Source: Panagrolaimus kolymaensis
Lineage: Eukaryota > Nematoda > Chromadorea > Rhabditida > Panagrolaimidae
Reading direction: 5' to 3'
Assembly (NCBI GenBank): GCA_028622995.1
Contig: JAJQJQ010000029.1
Coordinates: forward strand, 1,612,001 to 1,676,000
Length of the DNA: 64,000 nucleotides
A program made the translations under genes and the position numbers. Positions within the stretch are counted from its first letter, which is position 1, and each line of letters begins with the position of its first letter. The notes under the pieces are model-generated. The model searched no databases. It worked only from the letters and a program-made list of their open reading frames with translations, and had not been told where the DNA came from. Shown here piece by piece: positions 36,451 through 47,717 of this stretch.

Positions 36451-36690
36451 CACCCGGCATCAAAACATGCATGCTTTATCGCAAATAACATTATTAAAAC
36501 ATAATTTCTAATACATTCCCACATTTTTAATATCAAACAATCCTCAAAACCCATAAATTCCATTTTTTGGTCCTCATGTGGCATCGAACCATGCATGCCT
36601 TTTCTTTTTTTCATTGTCAAATGCATTTCCCTTTCCAAACGCTGCGCTGGCATTCAACCACTACGCCACAACCGCAATGAAAGCACAAAC
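36451..36690 (-). repeat. tRNA-derived SINE-like unit
   Basis: On the minus strand, TGGCGTAGTGG (36668-36658) matches a pol III box A (TGGCNNAGTGG), and GGTTCGATGCC (36590-36580) matches box B (GGTTCGANTCC) at all but one base. They are about 78 bp apart. A second, weaker box-B-like block (GCATGCATGTTTTGATGCC) lies near 36473-36455, sharing the GCATGCATG lead. No A-tail or target duplication was established, so this is a candidate. Confidence 0.45.
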
Positions 36691-36860
36691 ATTTTACAAT
36701 CAAAAATTTGCATGTTTAACAGGCCATATGTCATCCCAGAAATTTCTCCGAAGCATGCCATATCATTTTTCATATTCAGCATTTTATATGCTTCATTTTG
36801 AAACCAAACTTCAATTCAGAAATTTCAGATCCACCGCACACGAACATTCCCAAATAAACA

Positions 36861-37045
36861 TGGGGGGAAAGATGATGTTTCAGAAATTCGCAGAAAAAGG
36901 TTCAAATTTTGATATAAGGTTTGGTAAAAATATTTCATGGGAAGATATCACAATTTTTGATGAAACTGTTTTTGAAATATTTGAATCTCAAGGTGATGGT
37001 AATATTGAATGCCCATGTTCTTACTCTTTGAAGGATAATTCTTAG
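36861..37045 (+). pseudogene. possible orphan C-terminal exon, unknown family
   Basis: The last 60 codons before the stop at 37043-37045 (NMGGKMMFQKFAEKGSNFDI and ISWEDITIFDETVFEIFESQ) have coding-like composition. The sequence upstream in the same frame is repeat-derived. No start or partner exon was found. Confidence 0.3.
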
Positions 37046-38137
37046 ATCCCAAAGTTTCTTTTTTTGTTGTTATTGTTTTTTAAATCTAATTTGCCATTAA
37101 AATATTTTTTTTCTGTTTCTAAATTTTTAGCGTTTAATATTTTTCGATTTATATAATTTTTTCAAAGCTTTTAAACAAGTTGAGCCAAAAAATACAATCA
37201 AAAAATTAAATTTAAAAAATAGTAGTAAAAAATAAGGAATTTTGTTGAAAATGAATGCAAAACTAAAAAAATTTTAGAAAAATAAAACTACGATTCTTGG
37301 AGTTTGGTTTTACACGCATTTTTTTAAAAGTTGTTGTTACACATCAATCACACAAAATTTATTGCAAAACTTTTTTGCAATAATCGATTTTTTCTTTTTT
37401 TTTTGAATATTTGAAGTTAAACTTTTTTCAAAATTCGATTTTTGTTATTTGAATGATGAACTTATGTTGGTGAAAAACATTTCCTACAATAATCATGTTT
37501 TATTGTTCCCATCGTGAAACGCAAATTTTTTGTAATTGTGTTTACTAGAAAGAAAAGAAAAAATACATAAAACCTTTTTACTATCCAGCTGAAGAATACA
37601 AATTTTTTATATCTTCAAAATGCGCCAACTTTATCTATGAAAACAAAAGAAAGTTTGAATAAAATTCATCATCGATTACTAAAGTAGTTATAATTAAAAA
37701 ATAAAAACACATTTCTGTAAAAAAAAACACTGAAGATAATCACATTCCAAAAAAAATGGATTTAGATGCATTTTTTTAAAAATATAAATCGGTCCAAAAA
37801 CCATGTTTTTTAAAACAAACGTTTGTACTCTTACAATCCTTTAAAAACTCATTTTACTTTTCTTGGATGAAAAGACAAAAAAAATTATTTTTATCCTTTT
37901 CATAATTTTATTTAAAATAAAAAATTACGCCTTTATTAATGTTAAAGAAATGCAAGAAAAAACTTTTTCTTTCAAAAGTTCAAGTAATTTTTACAAAGAA
38001 AGCTCAGAAAAACTAGTATAAATTTAAGTCTTTTCCCTTTATGTACGTATATATATACTACAAATTATGTAGTTTCGTCCATCATCATTTGTTAGTTTTT
38101 TTCTCTAGGTTTTTAAATATATATCCAAAAAAGCAGC
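37046..38137. other. intergenic, nothing supported
   Basis: AT-rich spacer before the palindromic transposon. No gene, RNA or strong repeat seen. Confidence 0.5.
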
Positions 38138-38961
38138 TTACAAGGGACCTACCAGACATGTAACTTCGTGTCGAAGAACGTTCCTCTATTAAGTGATAGA
38201 TCCTGTATTTTTATAGTTGGAGCCGGAGTAACTTTTCCCCACCGATTCAAATGTTTGAAAATTTTTAACTATAAAGTTTGAATTAAAATGCCACTTTGCT
38301 TATAAGCTCTTTTGGCAATCAATGCCTTTAATGAAGTTTTGGCGCAATGGTTATTGCAGTTGACTTTGATCCGAAGGTTTCAAGTTCGAAGCCTTGGAGG
38401 ATCAAAAATTCATTTTTGCTTTTTTCACTTTGCTATTTGACATTTTTCAAATTTTTTTTGTATCTCAAAAAGCCATTCTTCCAATTTTTTTATGTCTTTG
38501 TTTAAAAATGCAAAGAAAAATATCAGATTTTCCCGCAGCCAAAAGAAAACTTTTTTGTTTTATTTTTGGTTTCCTAAAATCAATAAATTTCTTATTTTCG
38601 GCGCTATTGCGCGCAGCTTTTTTAAGTAATTTTCGACGATTACAAAACATTCAACAAAAATTATATAAGTTTTCAATAATTTCTTCTTTTTTTTATTTGG
38701 TTCATTTTTGATAAACAAAAGAAGAAAAAAAAGAGAAAAGAAAATGAAATTATTTTGATTATTATTTATGTTAGTTCTGATTTGTCAGTCGAAGGATTTT
38801 CTGAAGACAACAGTCCCTCCACCTAATATTATTTTTATCATTATATTTGATGTCATAGTAATTGTTATCCTTAACTTGTTGTAGATTTGTTTTTTTTTTC
38901 AAGCCGAGGGTTTTTCCATTCCAAATAATATTTTACCGATTGTTTCATATTCTCAAAGCGC

Positions 38962-39201
38962 TTTTTTACTTCTCCATCTGCTTATTTTTGTACGGGAGGT
39001 TATAAAAAAGCTTTTAATAATGATGAAGATTATGAAAAACATGCAATAATTTGTACCATTCCATCCTCAACTACATCAGAACTTCAGCCATTGGATGTTT
39101 TTTGGAAAGATAATTTAAATCTTTTTATCGCCTTCTCTCAAACAAAAGACGCCACAATACCTTTGATGCTTCTAATAGCGCTGGAATTGCAACCCTCATG
39201 A
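38962..39201 (+). pseudogene. DDE transposase C-terminal fragment
   Basis: One frame reads FFTSPSAYFCTGGYKKAFNN ... then HAIICTIPSSTTSELQPLDV and FWKDNLNLFIAF before TGA. The IPSSTTSELQPLDV stretch is the P..TTS..QPLD motif that precedes the last catalytic region in pogo/Tigger and other DDE-superfamily transposases. No start and no upstream catalytic Asp region are present, so it is a remnant in the core of the palindromic transposon. Confidence 0.65.
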
Positions 39202-39445
39202 ATTTAAATTGGAAGATTTGTTGCGCCTCGTTTTAAAAACAAAAAGATAAACATATTTAAAATAAAGTTAGGTAATAAACACAAAAAAAAAATTTGAAAA
39301 ATGTCAAATAACAAAGTGAAAAAAACAAAAATGAATTTTTGATCCTCCAAGGCTTCGAACTTGAAACCTTCGGATCAAAGTCAACTGCAATAACCATTGC
39401 GCCAAAACTTCATTAAAGGCATTGATTGCCAAAAGAGCTTATAAG

Positions 39446-39908
39446 TAGGGTTCCGATCCTCCCCCGAAAAGAGAAAAAGTCGGGGAACGGGGAATCCCCG
39501 AAAATGGATTTTGAGTCGGGGAATTCCCCGGCCGGGGAGAGCATCTGTCGGGGACGGGGAATCGGGGAATCCCCGAAATTCAAAAAATTTTCCCCGACAT
39601 TTTGAAAAGCCATTTTTTAAAGGAAATTTTTTCTTTTGTGTAAATAATAGCATATTTAGCCTTAATTAATAAGAATCTAGAGTTTGGGCTAACAAAAACC
39701 CATGTTTTAAACAAAATAAAAATTCTCCCCGTATTTTTCCCCGTGAAAAATGGATCGGGGAAGGGACGGGGAATTCCCCGATTGGGAAAGCTGAATCGGG
39801 GAATCCCCGGCCGGGGAACGATATTGGTCGGGGACGGGGAATCGGGGAGTTTCCCCGGCCCGGGGAATCGTGGAAAATCCCCGAGTTCGGGGGAGGATCG
39901 GAACCCTA
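39446..39908. mobile_element. hAT-type MITE nested in the transposon's right arm
   Basis: The termini are TAGGGTTCCGATCCTCCCCC and its complement, and the flanking 8-bp duplication is CTTATAAG (39438-39445 and 39909-39916). The left arm of the host element keeps the unoccupied site at 38299-38306, confirming the insertion point. The interior is unusually GC-rich, with repeated GGGGAATCCCCG-like palindromes and no coding capacity. Confidence 0.9.
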
Positions 39909-40110
39909 CTTATAAGCAAAGTGGCATTTTAATTCAAACTTTATAGTTAAAAATTTTCAAACATTTGAATCGGTGGGGAAAAGTTACTCCGGCTCCAACT
40001 ATAAAAATACAGGATCTATCACTTAATAGAGGAACGTTCTTCGACACGAAGTTACATGTCTGGTAGGTCCCTTGTTAGTTAAATTATAAATAAATTTATA
40101 ATAGTTAAAA

Positions 40111-41167
40111 ATGGAAAATAAATTTAACTCAAAATTCTCTCTTCATGATTTACAAGAATCAACCAGACGCCAAAAATTTTCGATTCCGGAAAATATTATT
40201 TATTATATTTCAATGTATCCAAAATCAGCCAAAGTTTATCAAAAATTAATTCAAACTTGCAAATATTTTTTCCATAAAAATTCTATTATCGTTGTGGAAC
40301 AAATTTTAAATCACGAAAACGACGAAGATTCTCTTAATGGTTTTAAAATGATTTATCCATTTTGGGAGGAGGAAAGAAATAAAGAATATATAATTGATAT
40401 ACAAAAATTTAAATTTAAAATTTGGATTACGTCGTATTTGGATATTTCTGAATTAACTGACTCAAAAGCATGCAGTTTATTTATTTCAAAAATATATCGA
40501 TGCGACATAAATGCGCTAAGAATGGATAATCAAAATATTTCGGTGGAGGAATTTAAAATTCTTACTGCTTCGGAAACTATTAAAGAAATAATGCTTGAGA
40601 AAACCAAGATTTCATTTTCCAATGGCAAAATTATGCCTTTAGAAACTATATTTGAGTTTCTTCCAAATTTAAAGAAAGCTAGCTTGTAAATTTTTTAAAA
40701 ACCATTTTGGGTTACTAAAAATAAATATCTTAATTTTATTTTTTAGCTACAATTCAAATGAATCCATAACTTTTGAAACATCGTGCAAATTTGCTCAAAT
40801 TCAACAAATGTCAAAAATTGAATCGATTCAAATTGAAAACCTTCCAGAAATGTTTGACTTCGAAACTTTTTTTGATAATTTAAAAGTAAAAATTAGAAAT
40901 TTACATATTTTCTTAATTTATCTATGATTTTAGAAACCATTTTCAACTGAATTTAAATTTGATTATGATGAATCAATTTCCAATGAATTTAAAGAAAAAT
41001 TGCAAAACTTTATAAATAAATTGGTTGAAACTGGAGTTACCGAAAGTTGCCCTCCATTGATTAACTTTCCTGGATTAAGTTATGAAAGTTTGGGAGCTCA
41101 GTATAAACTTAAAAGAGAATATAACTTGCAAAGTTATGCTAAAAGAAATTTTTCTTCGTCGAATTAA
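40111..41167 (+). CDS. F-box-like family member 7 (three-exon type)
   Basis: Exons 40111-40685, 40747-40885 and 40934-41167 give 315 residues. The motif is FSIPENIIYYISMYPKSAKV then KLIQTCKYFF, followed by YRCDINALRMDNQNISVEEF. The 139-nt internal exon and LPEMFDFETFFDNLK block are intact. The start codon lies only 37 bp after the palindromic transposon, whose insertion must have replaced most of the original promoter region. Confidence 0.82.
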
Positions 41168-41420
41168 TGGTCGAAACAAAATTGATCCTTAAAAAAAGCT
41201 TTAAGGGATAACTTAAAGATTTTTTTCTTGCTAAGAAAATTTTGTAAAGATATTCAAAGAATAAAAGGCTGGTGATCAAAAATCATTCTACCTCCTCAAC
41301 TTCTTATTCAACTCCCATTTTATTTTTTTTGTTATTTCATTCTTTCTTTAAATCTAAATTTTCTTGGATACGAATTATTGGTATATTTTTTAATTCAACA
41401 TCTTTCAATTTACTTTTACT

Positions 41421-42506
41421 ATGGAGAATGATGCTTCAAAGAAATCTATTTTTACTTATAAAAATGTTTTCAAAAATTCTTTAAGAACTAAACAACATTT
41501 TTTGATTCCTGAAAATATCATTTATTATATTTCCATGAATCCAAAATCAACCAAAGTTTATCAAAAATTAATTCAAACTTGCAAATATTTTTTCATCAAA
41601 AATCCTATTATAATTGCGGAATATCTTTGGTTAGGTCAATCTTATGAAGAATGTGAAGTTATCAATCATGCTATCAATGAACGCAAAATTTTTGATATCA
41701 AAAAGCTTTCATCTAAAATATGGATTACTACGGGCTTAAATATTGGTGGTTTTTCAAGTAAATCAATTTCTAAAAGTACATATAATGCATTGGTATCAAA
41801 ACTTTTTCGCTGTGATATTATTTATTTTAACATTTATAATCAATATCTTTCATTTGAAGAATTCGAAGCCTTTTCCTCATCGGGTTTTATCGAAGATTTT
41901 GCTTTAGAAGATTCAACCATACGATACTTTAATGGAAAATTTGTTCCTTTAGAAGTAATATTTGAATTTCTTCCAAAAATTAAAAGTGCTAAAATGTGAG
42001 TTGATAATTTTGATAAAGTTTTTTTTGTTCTCTTAATCATTTTTGATATAATTAATTTATTTAATTTTTAGCCATAATATTTATCAGCTAATTACTTCTG
42101 AAACAGCTTTAAAACTCACACAACTTCCAAATATTTCAAAACTTCAGCGCTTTTCAATTAACAACCTTCCAGAAATTTTTGATGTTAAAACTTATTTCGC
42201 TAATTTAAAGGTAAAATATAAAATTTTTTAATTGTTTTATCCTTAACAACTATGTTATTTTAGGAACCAAGAAAAACAAGATTTAATTTTGATTTTATTG
42301 ATTCAATTTCTGAAAATTATAAAGAAAAATTACAAAAATTTGTTGATGAAATTATTTCAAATGGTTTAACAGAAAATTATCCACCGAGAATAGTTTTTCC
42401 TGGACAAAATTTTTTATCAAAAAAAGCTCTATTTAAACTTCAAAGGGAATGGGCTGATCATCAATATCAAAAAAAGTATGGAAGAAAACGGAAGATTATG
42501 TTTTAA
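41421..42506 (+). CDS. F-box-like family member 8 (three-exon type)
   Basis: Exons 41421-41995, 42072-42210 and 42264-42506 give 318 residues. Motif FLIPENIIYYISMNPKSTKV then KLIQTCKYFFIKNP; middle FRCDIIYFNIYNQYLSFEEF; last exon FNFDFIDSISENYKEKL then a basic tail ending RKRKIMF. Only about 250 bp separate it from member 7, so the promoter must be short. Confidence 0.82.
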
Positions 42507-42879
42507 ATTTTTTTTGTTTTTTTGTTATTATTTAATGTCAATGATTTATTTATAAAAAATGTTTTTAAAATTATACCTTCAAGCATTTATTTTATGAATG
42601 CCCTGAGAGATCACCATTCCAACATCTTTCATAACTTGATTTTATTTGTCTTTTGAGCACTCAAAAAAGTAGTGAGCAAGAACATTCATTCACAACTTTT
42701 TTTCGTGCTTAGAAAAATAGTTAATAATATAAATGGGAAACAAAATGATATGTTGTGTGTGCACACAAATAAACGTTTTAAACTTGGTATCTCTTCTAAA
42801 TTTAACTAACAATAATATTCCAAAAAAATATTATTATTTTCGCTGCTGTTTATTTTATAAAAGTAAAATTTAATTTAGA

Positions 42880-43887
42880 ATGGACAAAAAGCGAAAGATG
42901 ATATTTTCGAGTGTTTTCAACACTCCAATATTCCATCAACTATTTTCCATTCCTGAAAATGTTATTTATTATATTTCAAAGAATCCAAAATCAGCGAAAG
43001 TTTATCAAAAATTAATTCAAACATGCAAATACTTTTTCTCCAAAAATTCTATCATCGTTGTCGAAAATTTTTCTACCGTTAAATATGACCATCTTTCTAA
43101 CTTTCATACTATTAGAGAATTCAAAAAATTAGATCTCAATAAGTGTTTATTTCAAATTTGGGTTACAAATGGGATAAATATAAACCAAAAAACTCCTATA
43201 AATATTTGTAAATTATTGATTTCAAAAATTTATTTATGCGAAGTAAAATTTTTAAATATTCACAATCAAAAACTTTTATTTGAAGAATTTCAAATTCTGA
43301 CCTGTTCGGGAACTGTTGAAAGTTTTACATTTCAATATTCAACTGTTAAATATTTAAATGACAATGATGTACCATTAGAAATTATGTTTGAATATCTTCC
43401 AAATATAAAAAAAGCGTATTTGTAAGCTTAAAAGATTCATTTTAAATAAATTCCTATAAAATTTCAGTCTAAATAATAAACAACCAATTACTTCTGAAAC
43501 ATATGTGAAGCTTGCTCAACTTCCGCAAATGTCCAAACTTGTATGTTTTAAAATAAATAATCTACACGAAATTTTTGATTTGGACAAATTTTACACGTTT
43601 TTAAAAGTAAGCTATTATTATTTTTGTTTTGCTTTGCTTTCTTCTAATAATTGTGAAGATTTCAGAAACCCATTACATCAGAATTTAATTTTACTTTCAT
43701 TGAATCAATTTCTTAAGAATTTAAAGAAAAACTACGAAATTTTGTTAATAAAATTATTTCAAAAGGCCAAACAGAAAATCTTCCACCAAGAATAATGTTT
43801 CCAGGTGAAAATCATGAAGCCATGATTCATTTACGCAATCTTATACACAGATGGGAAGAAAAACATTATTTTCGTTTGTCTTTTTAA
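42880..43887 (+). pseudogene. F-box-like family member 9 with premature stop in last exon
   Basis: Exons 42880-43421, 43468-43606 and 43666-43887. The first two are intact and canonical (FSIPENVIYYISKNPKSAKV; 139-nt second exon). In the third exon the codon after SIS is TAA (43714-43716), where relatives have GAT or GAA (SISDEFKEKL). The frame continues without further damage through EFKEKLRNFVNKI ... LPPRIMFPGENHEAM to a second stop at 43885-43887. The predicted product ends at 43716, with 243 residues and no C-terminal segment. A single lesion points to recent decay, a tolerated truncation or a sequence error. A TATAAAAG lies 17 bp before the start. Confidence 0.75.
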
Positions 43888-44107
43888 AAAACGAAAATTT
43901 AGATATATTTTTTTTATCTGTTAAAATAAAATTCGATTTTTCTTTCATTTTTAGTTTTTATTTTATGTTTATGGAACTTGCGAAACTTCAAGTTTGCATT
44001 TTCTTGTTTTTATTTTTATTGATTATTCAGAGCCATCTCTTTTTTTTATGAAAACGATGAGTTTTTTCTTTTTAATAAAACTTTCACATTTTTCTTGTTA
44101 AAAAAAG

Positions 44108-44198
44108 GAAGAACATTGGAAACCTGAATTTCCTTATGAAAAGGATTTCACGATTTCTTCAATAATCAGCGAATATTTTTCATTTCCTGAAAATGCTA
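44108..44198 (+). pseudogene. 5' fragment copied from F-box-like member 10
   Basis: About 90 bases (GAAGAACATTGGAAACCTGA onward) match the start of member 10 at 44605, through the codons for FPIPENI, then diverge into AT-rich DNA. There is no ATG in the equivalent place. It is a truncated tandem copy 500 bp upstream of the intact gene. Confidence 0.65.
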
Positions 44199-44604
44199 AA
44201 AAAAACTTTTATTTTTTGAGTAAATAAAATAAAACTTTGCTTTTAAAAAACTTAGATAGTTTTTTAACTGCATTTTTTAATGACGAATTTCCGCAAAACC
44301 CACACGCGGTTAATTTTTTTTCAAACCATTGTGTCATAATGTTACGCCATATTGCAATAAATGCAGCCGCTTTTTTGTGCAAGAGTTCTGCCCCATAGAA
44401 ACAAAAGTACAAACAAACCAGCAAAAAGAATAATTCAAGGTTAGTCTTTCCATTTTTTTTCTTCTTTCTTCTTCTGTAAATAAACCTCTATCGTTTTTTC
44501 TTTCGTGTGTCACCTTTAACTTTTTTTAAATTTTTTTCATTATTTTTTTTAAGATAATTAATTATTTAGAGTTTTTTCAAGTCAAACTTTTTTGTGTTTG
44601 AAAA

Positions 44605-45780
44605 ATGGGTAAACATTGGAAACCTAAATTTCAATATGAAAATGTTTTCGCCAAAAATTCAATAATCCGCCAAAATTTTCCAATTCCCGAAAATATTATT
44701 TATTATTTGGCTGCGAATCCGAATTCCTCTAAAGTATATGAAAAATTAATTAAAACTTGCAAATATTTTTTCCCAAAAAATCCTATTATCTCTGTAAATT
44801 CTCTTATGACGACAAGATACGATGAATTTTGTGATGTGTATGATAAATATTTATGGGGCGAATATGATCATTACATACCATGTACAACTTTGGATATTAA
44901 AAATGTTTCATTTAAAATTTGGTTAAATTATTCTTTGGTAATTTATAAAGGGACGAGTAAAATTTCATATGATTCTTTGATGTCAAAAATTTATCGATGC
45001 GATATTCAAACTTTAAAAATTTATAATCAAATAATTTCATTGGAAGATTTTGAAATTTTGACGTCTTCAAAAATGATTGAACATTTTACTTTAGAATCTT
45101 CAAAAATAGAATATTCCAATAATGGCAAAATTGTTCCTATTGAAATTATTTTTGAATATCTTCCAAAAATTAAAAGAGCTTATTTGTAAGTTTTTTCCTT
45201 TTTTTATGTATTTTTTAAAATTCTTTATTCTCCGCACGAAGCCCTTAGATGATTTTTTTGGCTCAAATTTAATTAATAATAGCTTCCGAACTAAATTCGG
45301 GATTTTGGCCCTTGAATCATAATAAAACAAAAAAATTTTATTTAACATTTTTATTCAGTAATAATAATCCGAAATCAATAACTTCAAAAACGGCTGAAAA
45401 AATTGCAAAGCTTCCACAAATTTTAAATCTTGAAAGTCTTTATTTAAATCAAATATCCAAAGTTTTTGATGTTGAAACTTTCTTCACTAATTTGAAGGTA
45501 GGTTCGTTCACTTTAAAAAAATTTAAAATATTCTCGCTGATTTATTTTTACATTTCTTTTTTTTTAGAAACAACCAATTACAACACAAATAAGTATAAAT
45601 TATGATAATTCAATTTCTGAAGAATTTAAAGAAAAATTAAAAAATTTTGTTGATGGAAGCATTGCAAAAAAGATAAAAAAAATATGCAACATTCATTCGT
45701 CGAAATTTGAATTTATCGGAGAAAATACAATTAAATTTAATACACTTTGCAAAAAAGATGGCTGCTTCGAAGAAACATAA
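44605..45780 (+). CDS. F-box-like family member 10 (three-exon type)
   Basis: Exons 44605-45185, 45359-45497 and 45568-45780 give 310 residues. Motif FPIPENIIYYLAANPNSSKV then KLIKTCKYFFPKNP; middle YRCDIQTLKIYNQIISLEDF; TAEKIAKLPQ block intact. The C-terminus after the conserved SISEEFKEKLKNFVDG diverges (AKKIKKICNIHSSKFEF) and lacks the PPLIEFPGQ consensus, so part of the last exon may be evolving fast or be altered. It is the last member of the array. Confidence 0.8.
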
Positions 45781-45889
45781 ATATTTTGTTTTTATTATTA
45801 CTTTTTTTTTTGTTGTAAATCATAGGTTTTTGTTACAAAAAATAAATATTGAAAAATGTTGCAAAACAAAAAAAATTTTCTCTGCTTTT

Positions 45890-46771
45890 TTATCCTCTCA
45901 TTGTTGCTGCTGTTGCAGGTCCAATCATAGCAACACTAGAAATTTTTTTACGCCGAAAAATAATGTTCCAATAAAATTCAAAAAACGATTGTCTAAACGT
46001 TGGACTAAATAAAAAATGCGTAATAATTATGCAATATGTATGTAAATAATATACAATTCCCGAAATACCATACATTAGCCAATATATTTCACTATTTGGA
46101 GCGGAATTAAGAGAAAAATATTTGGCGATGTAAGAAATTAAAATAACGATGGAAGAAAGTAAAGCTTGAAAAATGAGCCATTTTTCGATTTTGGCATTTA
46201 ATGAAAAAGTTTGGCCTCTAGAGTTACAAATCGAAAAAATAACTAAGACCAAAATAAAAATGGTTAAAATAATATTTTCAATCATTCCCCGAATTAAATA
46301 ACCTTCTCGAAAGGCAACCACTCGATTTGGAGTAGAAAATGCTTCGGGTAATCGATAACCATCGATTATCAAAGGTGAAAATACCAAAAATAAACATACC
46401 ATGATAGTAACTTTTTTAGACCAAATTTGTTTCTGTTTTAATGGAAAAATAATTGCTGTACATCGATTACACGCCAACAAAGTATTCCAAATCGCGGCAA
46501 AAAAAGCGTCATGCCATTCCATAATTAATAATCCATTTCCAGCAACCATGGTTATGCCATTCGTTAGATCAGCTTTGTAAGTTAAATAAAAAATACATCC
46601 AATTAAATCAATGGAATATCCAATACACAAAAAAATAAAATATGCAGATTTAAACTGACCCAAAGGTTTAATAAAATTTGATTTTAAAAATATTACTAAA
46701 AGTAATTCGATGGCTCTGCAAATTAGCATAAAGGATATAGAAATCCAAAATATTAAAGCTTCAACAAACAT
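45890..46771 (-). CDS. single-exon serpentine chemoreceptor
   Basis: One uninterrupted frame of 293 residues with about seven hydrophobic segments. NRCTAIIFPLKQKQ follows the third helix, the place of the DRY/NRF motif in nematode receptors, and the end reads HFLFSPTFRQSFFEFYWNII followed by basic residues. The absence of introns, unlike the other receptors here, could mean intron loss or retroposition. The family (Srg/Srv/Srx type) is uncertain. It converges with member 10 of the F-box-like array, and the stops are 110 bp apart. Confidence 0.85.
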   Translation of the reverse strand: MFVEALIFWISISFMLICRAIELLLVIFLKSNFIKPLGQFKSAYFIFLCIGYSIDLIGCIFYLTYKADLTNGITMVAGNGLLIMEWHDAFFAAIWNTLLACNRCTAIIFPLKQKQIWSKKVTIMVCLFLVFSPLIIDGYRLPEAFSTPNRVVAFREGYLIRGMIENIILTIFILVLVIFSICNSRGQTFSLNAKIEKWLIFQALLSSIVILISYIAKYFSLNSAPNSEIYWLMYGISGIVYYLHTYCIIITHFLFSPTFRQSFFEFYWNIIFRRKKISSVAMIGPATAATMRG

Positions 46772-47305
46772 TTTGTGAAAAAATTAGCAAAAAATAAAAA
46801 AATGTGAATGATTGTAACTTTGTTTTCAATACTACCGCTGACGTGTTTTCCCAAAAGTCATCCCTTTTTTTCTTACAAATTTAATTTTAGTTTTACCTTT
46901 AGAAAAATTCTGATAATTATATTTTTACTATTTTAAATTAGATTATAGACCAATTTATGATTTTCTTAATTTTATTGCTATCGTTATTAAGCTTTATTTT
47001 TTTGTTTGTTTTAACACATTATAATCGAGTAATCGAGTCTTTGAAGGGTTTTTAAAAATTGCATTTTAAATTATTATCAGAATGGAACTTTTCCTTCTTC
47101 TCAATTTTCATTGTCCGTTAGTGCGTGTGTCTCTGCCTGGAAATCTATCTTGGGAAAGTTGCAAAAGAATGAAAAAGAATGAAATAAAAATCTTTAAAAT
47201 TAGCATAAACATGAATGAATGAGTAAAAGACACTTGCTTTTGCATTTCATGAAAATGGAATGCTGTTGAGTGGTTGTTATCGTTTTTTTTTGTAAGCATT
47301 TGGTA

Positions 47306-47460
47306 CCAATCAGTGGAAGGATCCAAAGACCTAATATCTGTAAGAGGATCCAAGAACCCAAAAACAGTGGAAGGTCCAAGGATCAAATAGCAGGAGAAGG
47401 ATATAAGAATCTAAGGAGAATGATAAGAACCTAATAGCATGAGAAGGATCTAATATTTCT
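47306..47460. repeat. degenerate purine-rich minisatellite
   Basis: About six imperfect copies, 22-29 bp each, built around (G)AAGGATCCAAGAACCTAATA. Unit spacing and sequence vary. Confidence 0.55.
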
Positions 47461-47717
47461 AAAACGAAAGTAAATAAAATACGCTTTGATGTGGCTGAGA
47501 TGATGGCGTGTATAAGGATAATTGTCCCTTGGATCATGATCTCATGAATAATGATAAGCATGCTCGCAATCAGTGGCTTGAAGCATTAACAAAAAGCGCA
47601 CAGAATTTTTTCGTTGTAACAAAAGAGCCTATGTTGTTTTATAACAAAAAGGTAACGAATAGCTGTTACTATTATAAATTATAAGCAAAAACAATAAATG
47701 AAACAGGCAATTTGCTG

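Larger units (their letters stand above)
38141..40074. mobile_element. 1.9-kb palindromic DNA transposon, TTA target duplication
   Basis: The ends are CAAGGGACCTACCAGACATG and its complement, flanked by TTA (38138-38140 and 40075-40077). A TTA/TAA duplication is typical of PIF/Harbinger. The inverted arms are about 325 bp (38141-38468 and about 39285-40074 once the nested element is removed) and nearly identical, so the insertion is fairly young. The centre has a decayed transposase fragment. Each arm contains a tRNA-like segment with box A (TGGCGCAATGG, 38340-38350) and a box-B-like AGTTCGAAGCC (38383-38393). Confidence 0.8.

Noticed and set aside
39381..39946. Pro/Gly/Ser-rich frames on both strands
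   Set aside because: They come from GGGGAATCCCCG-like palindromes inside the nested MITE.
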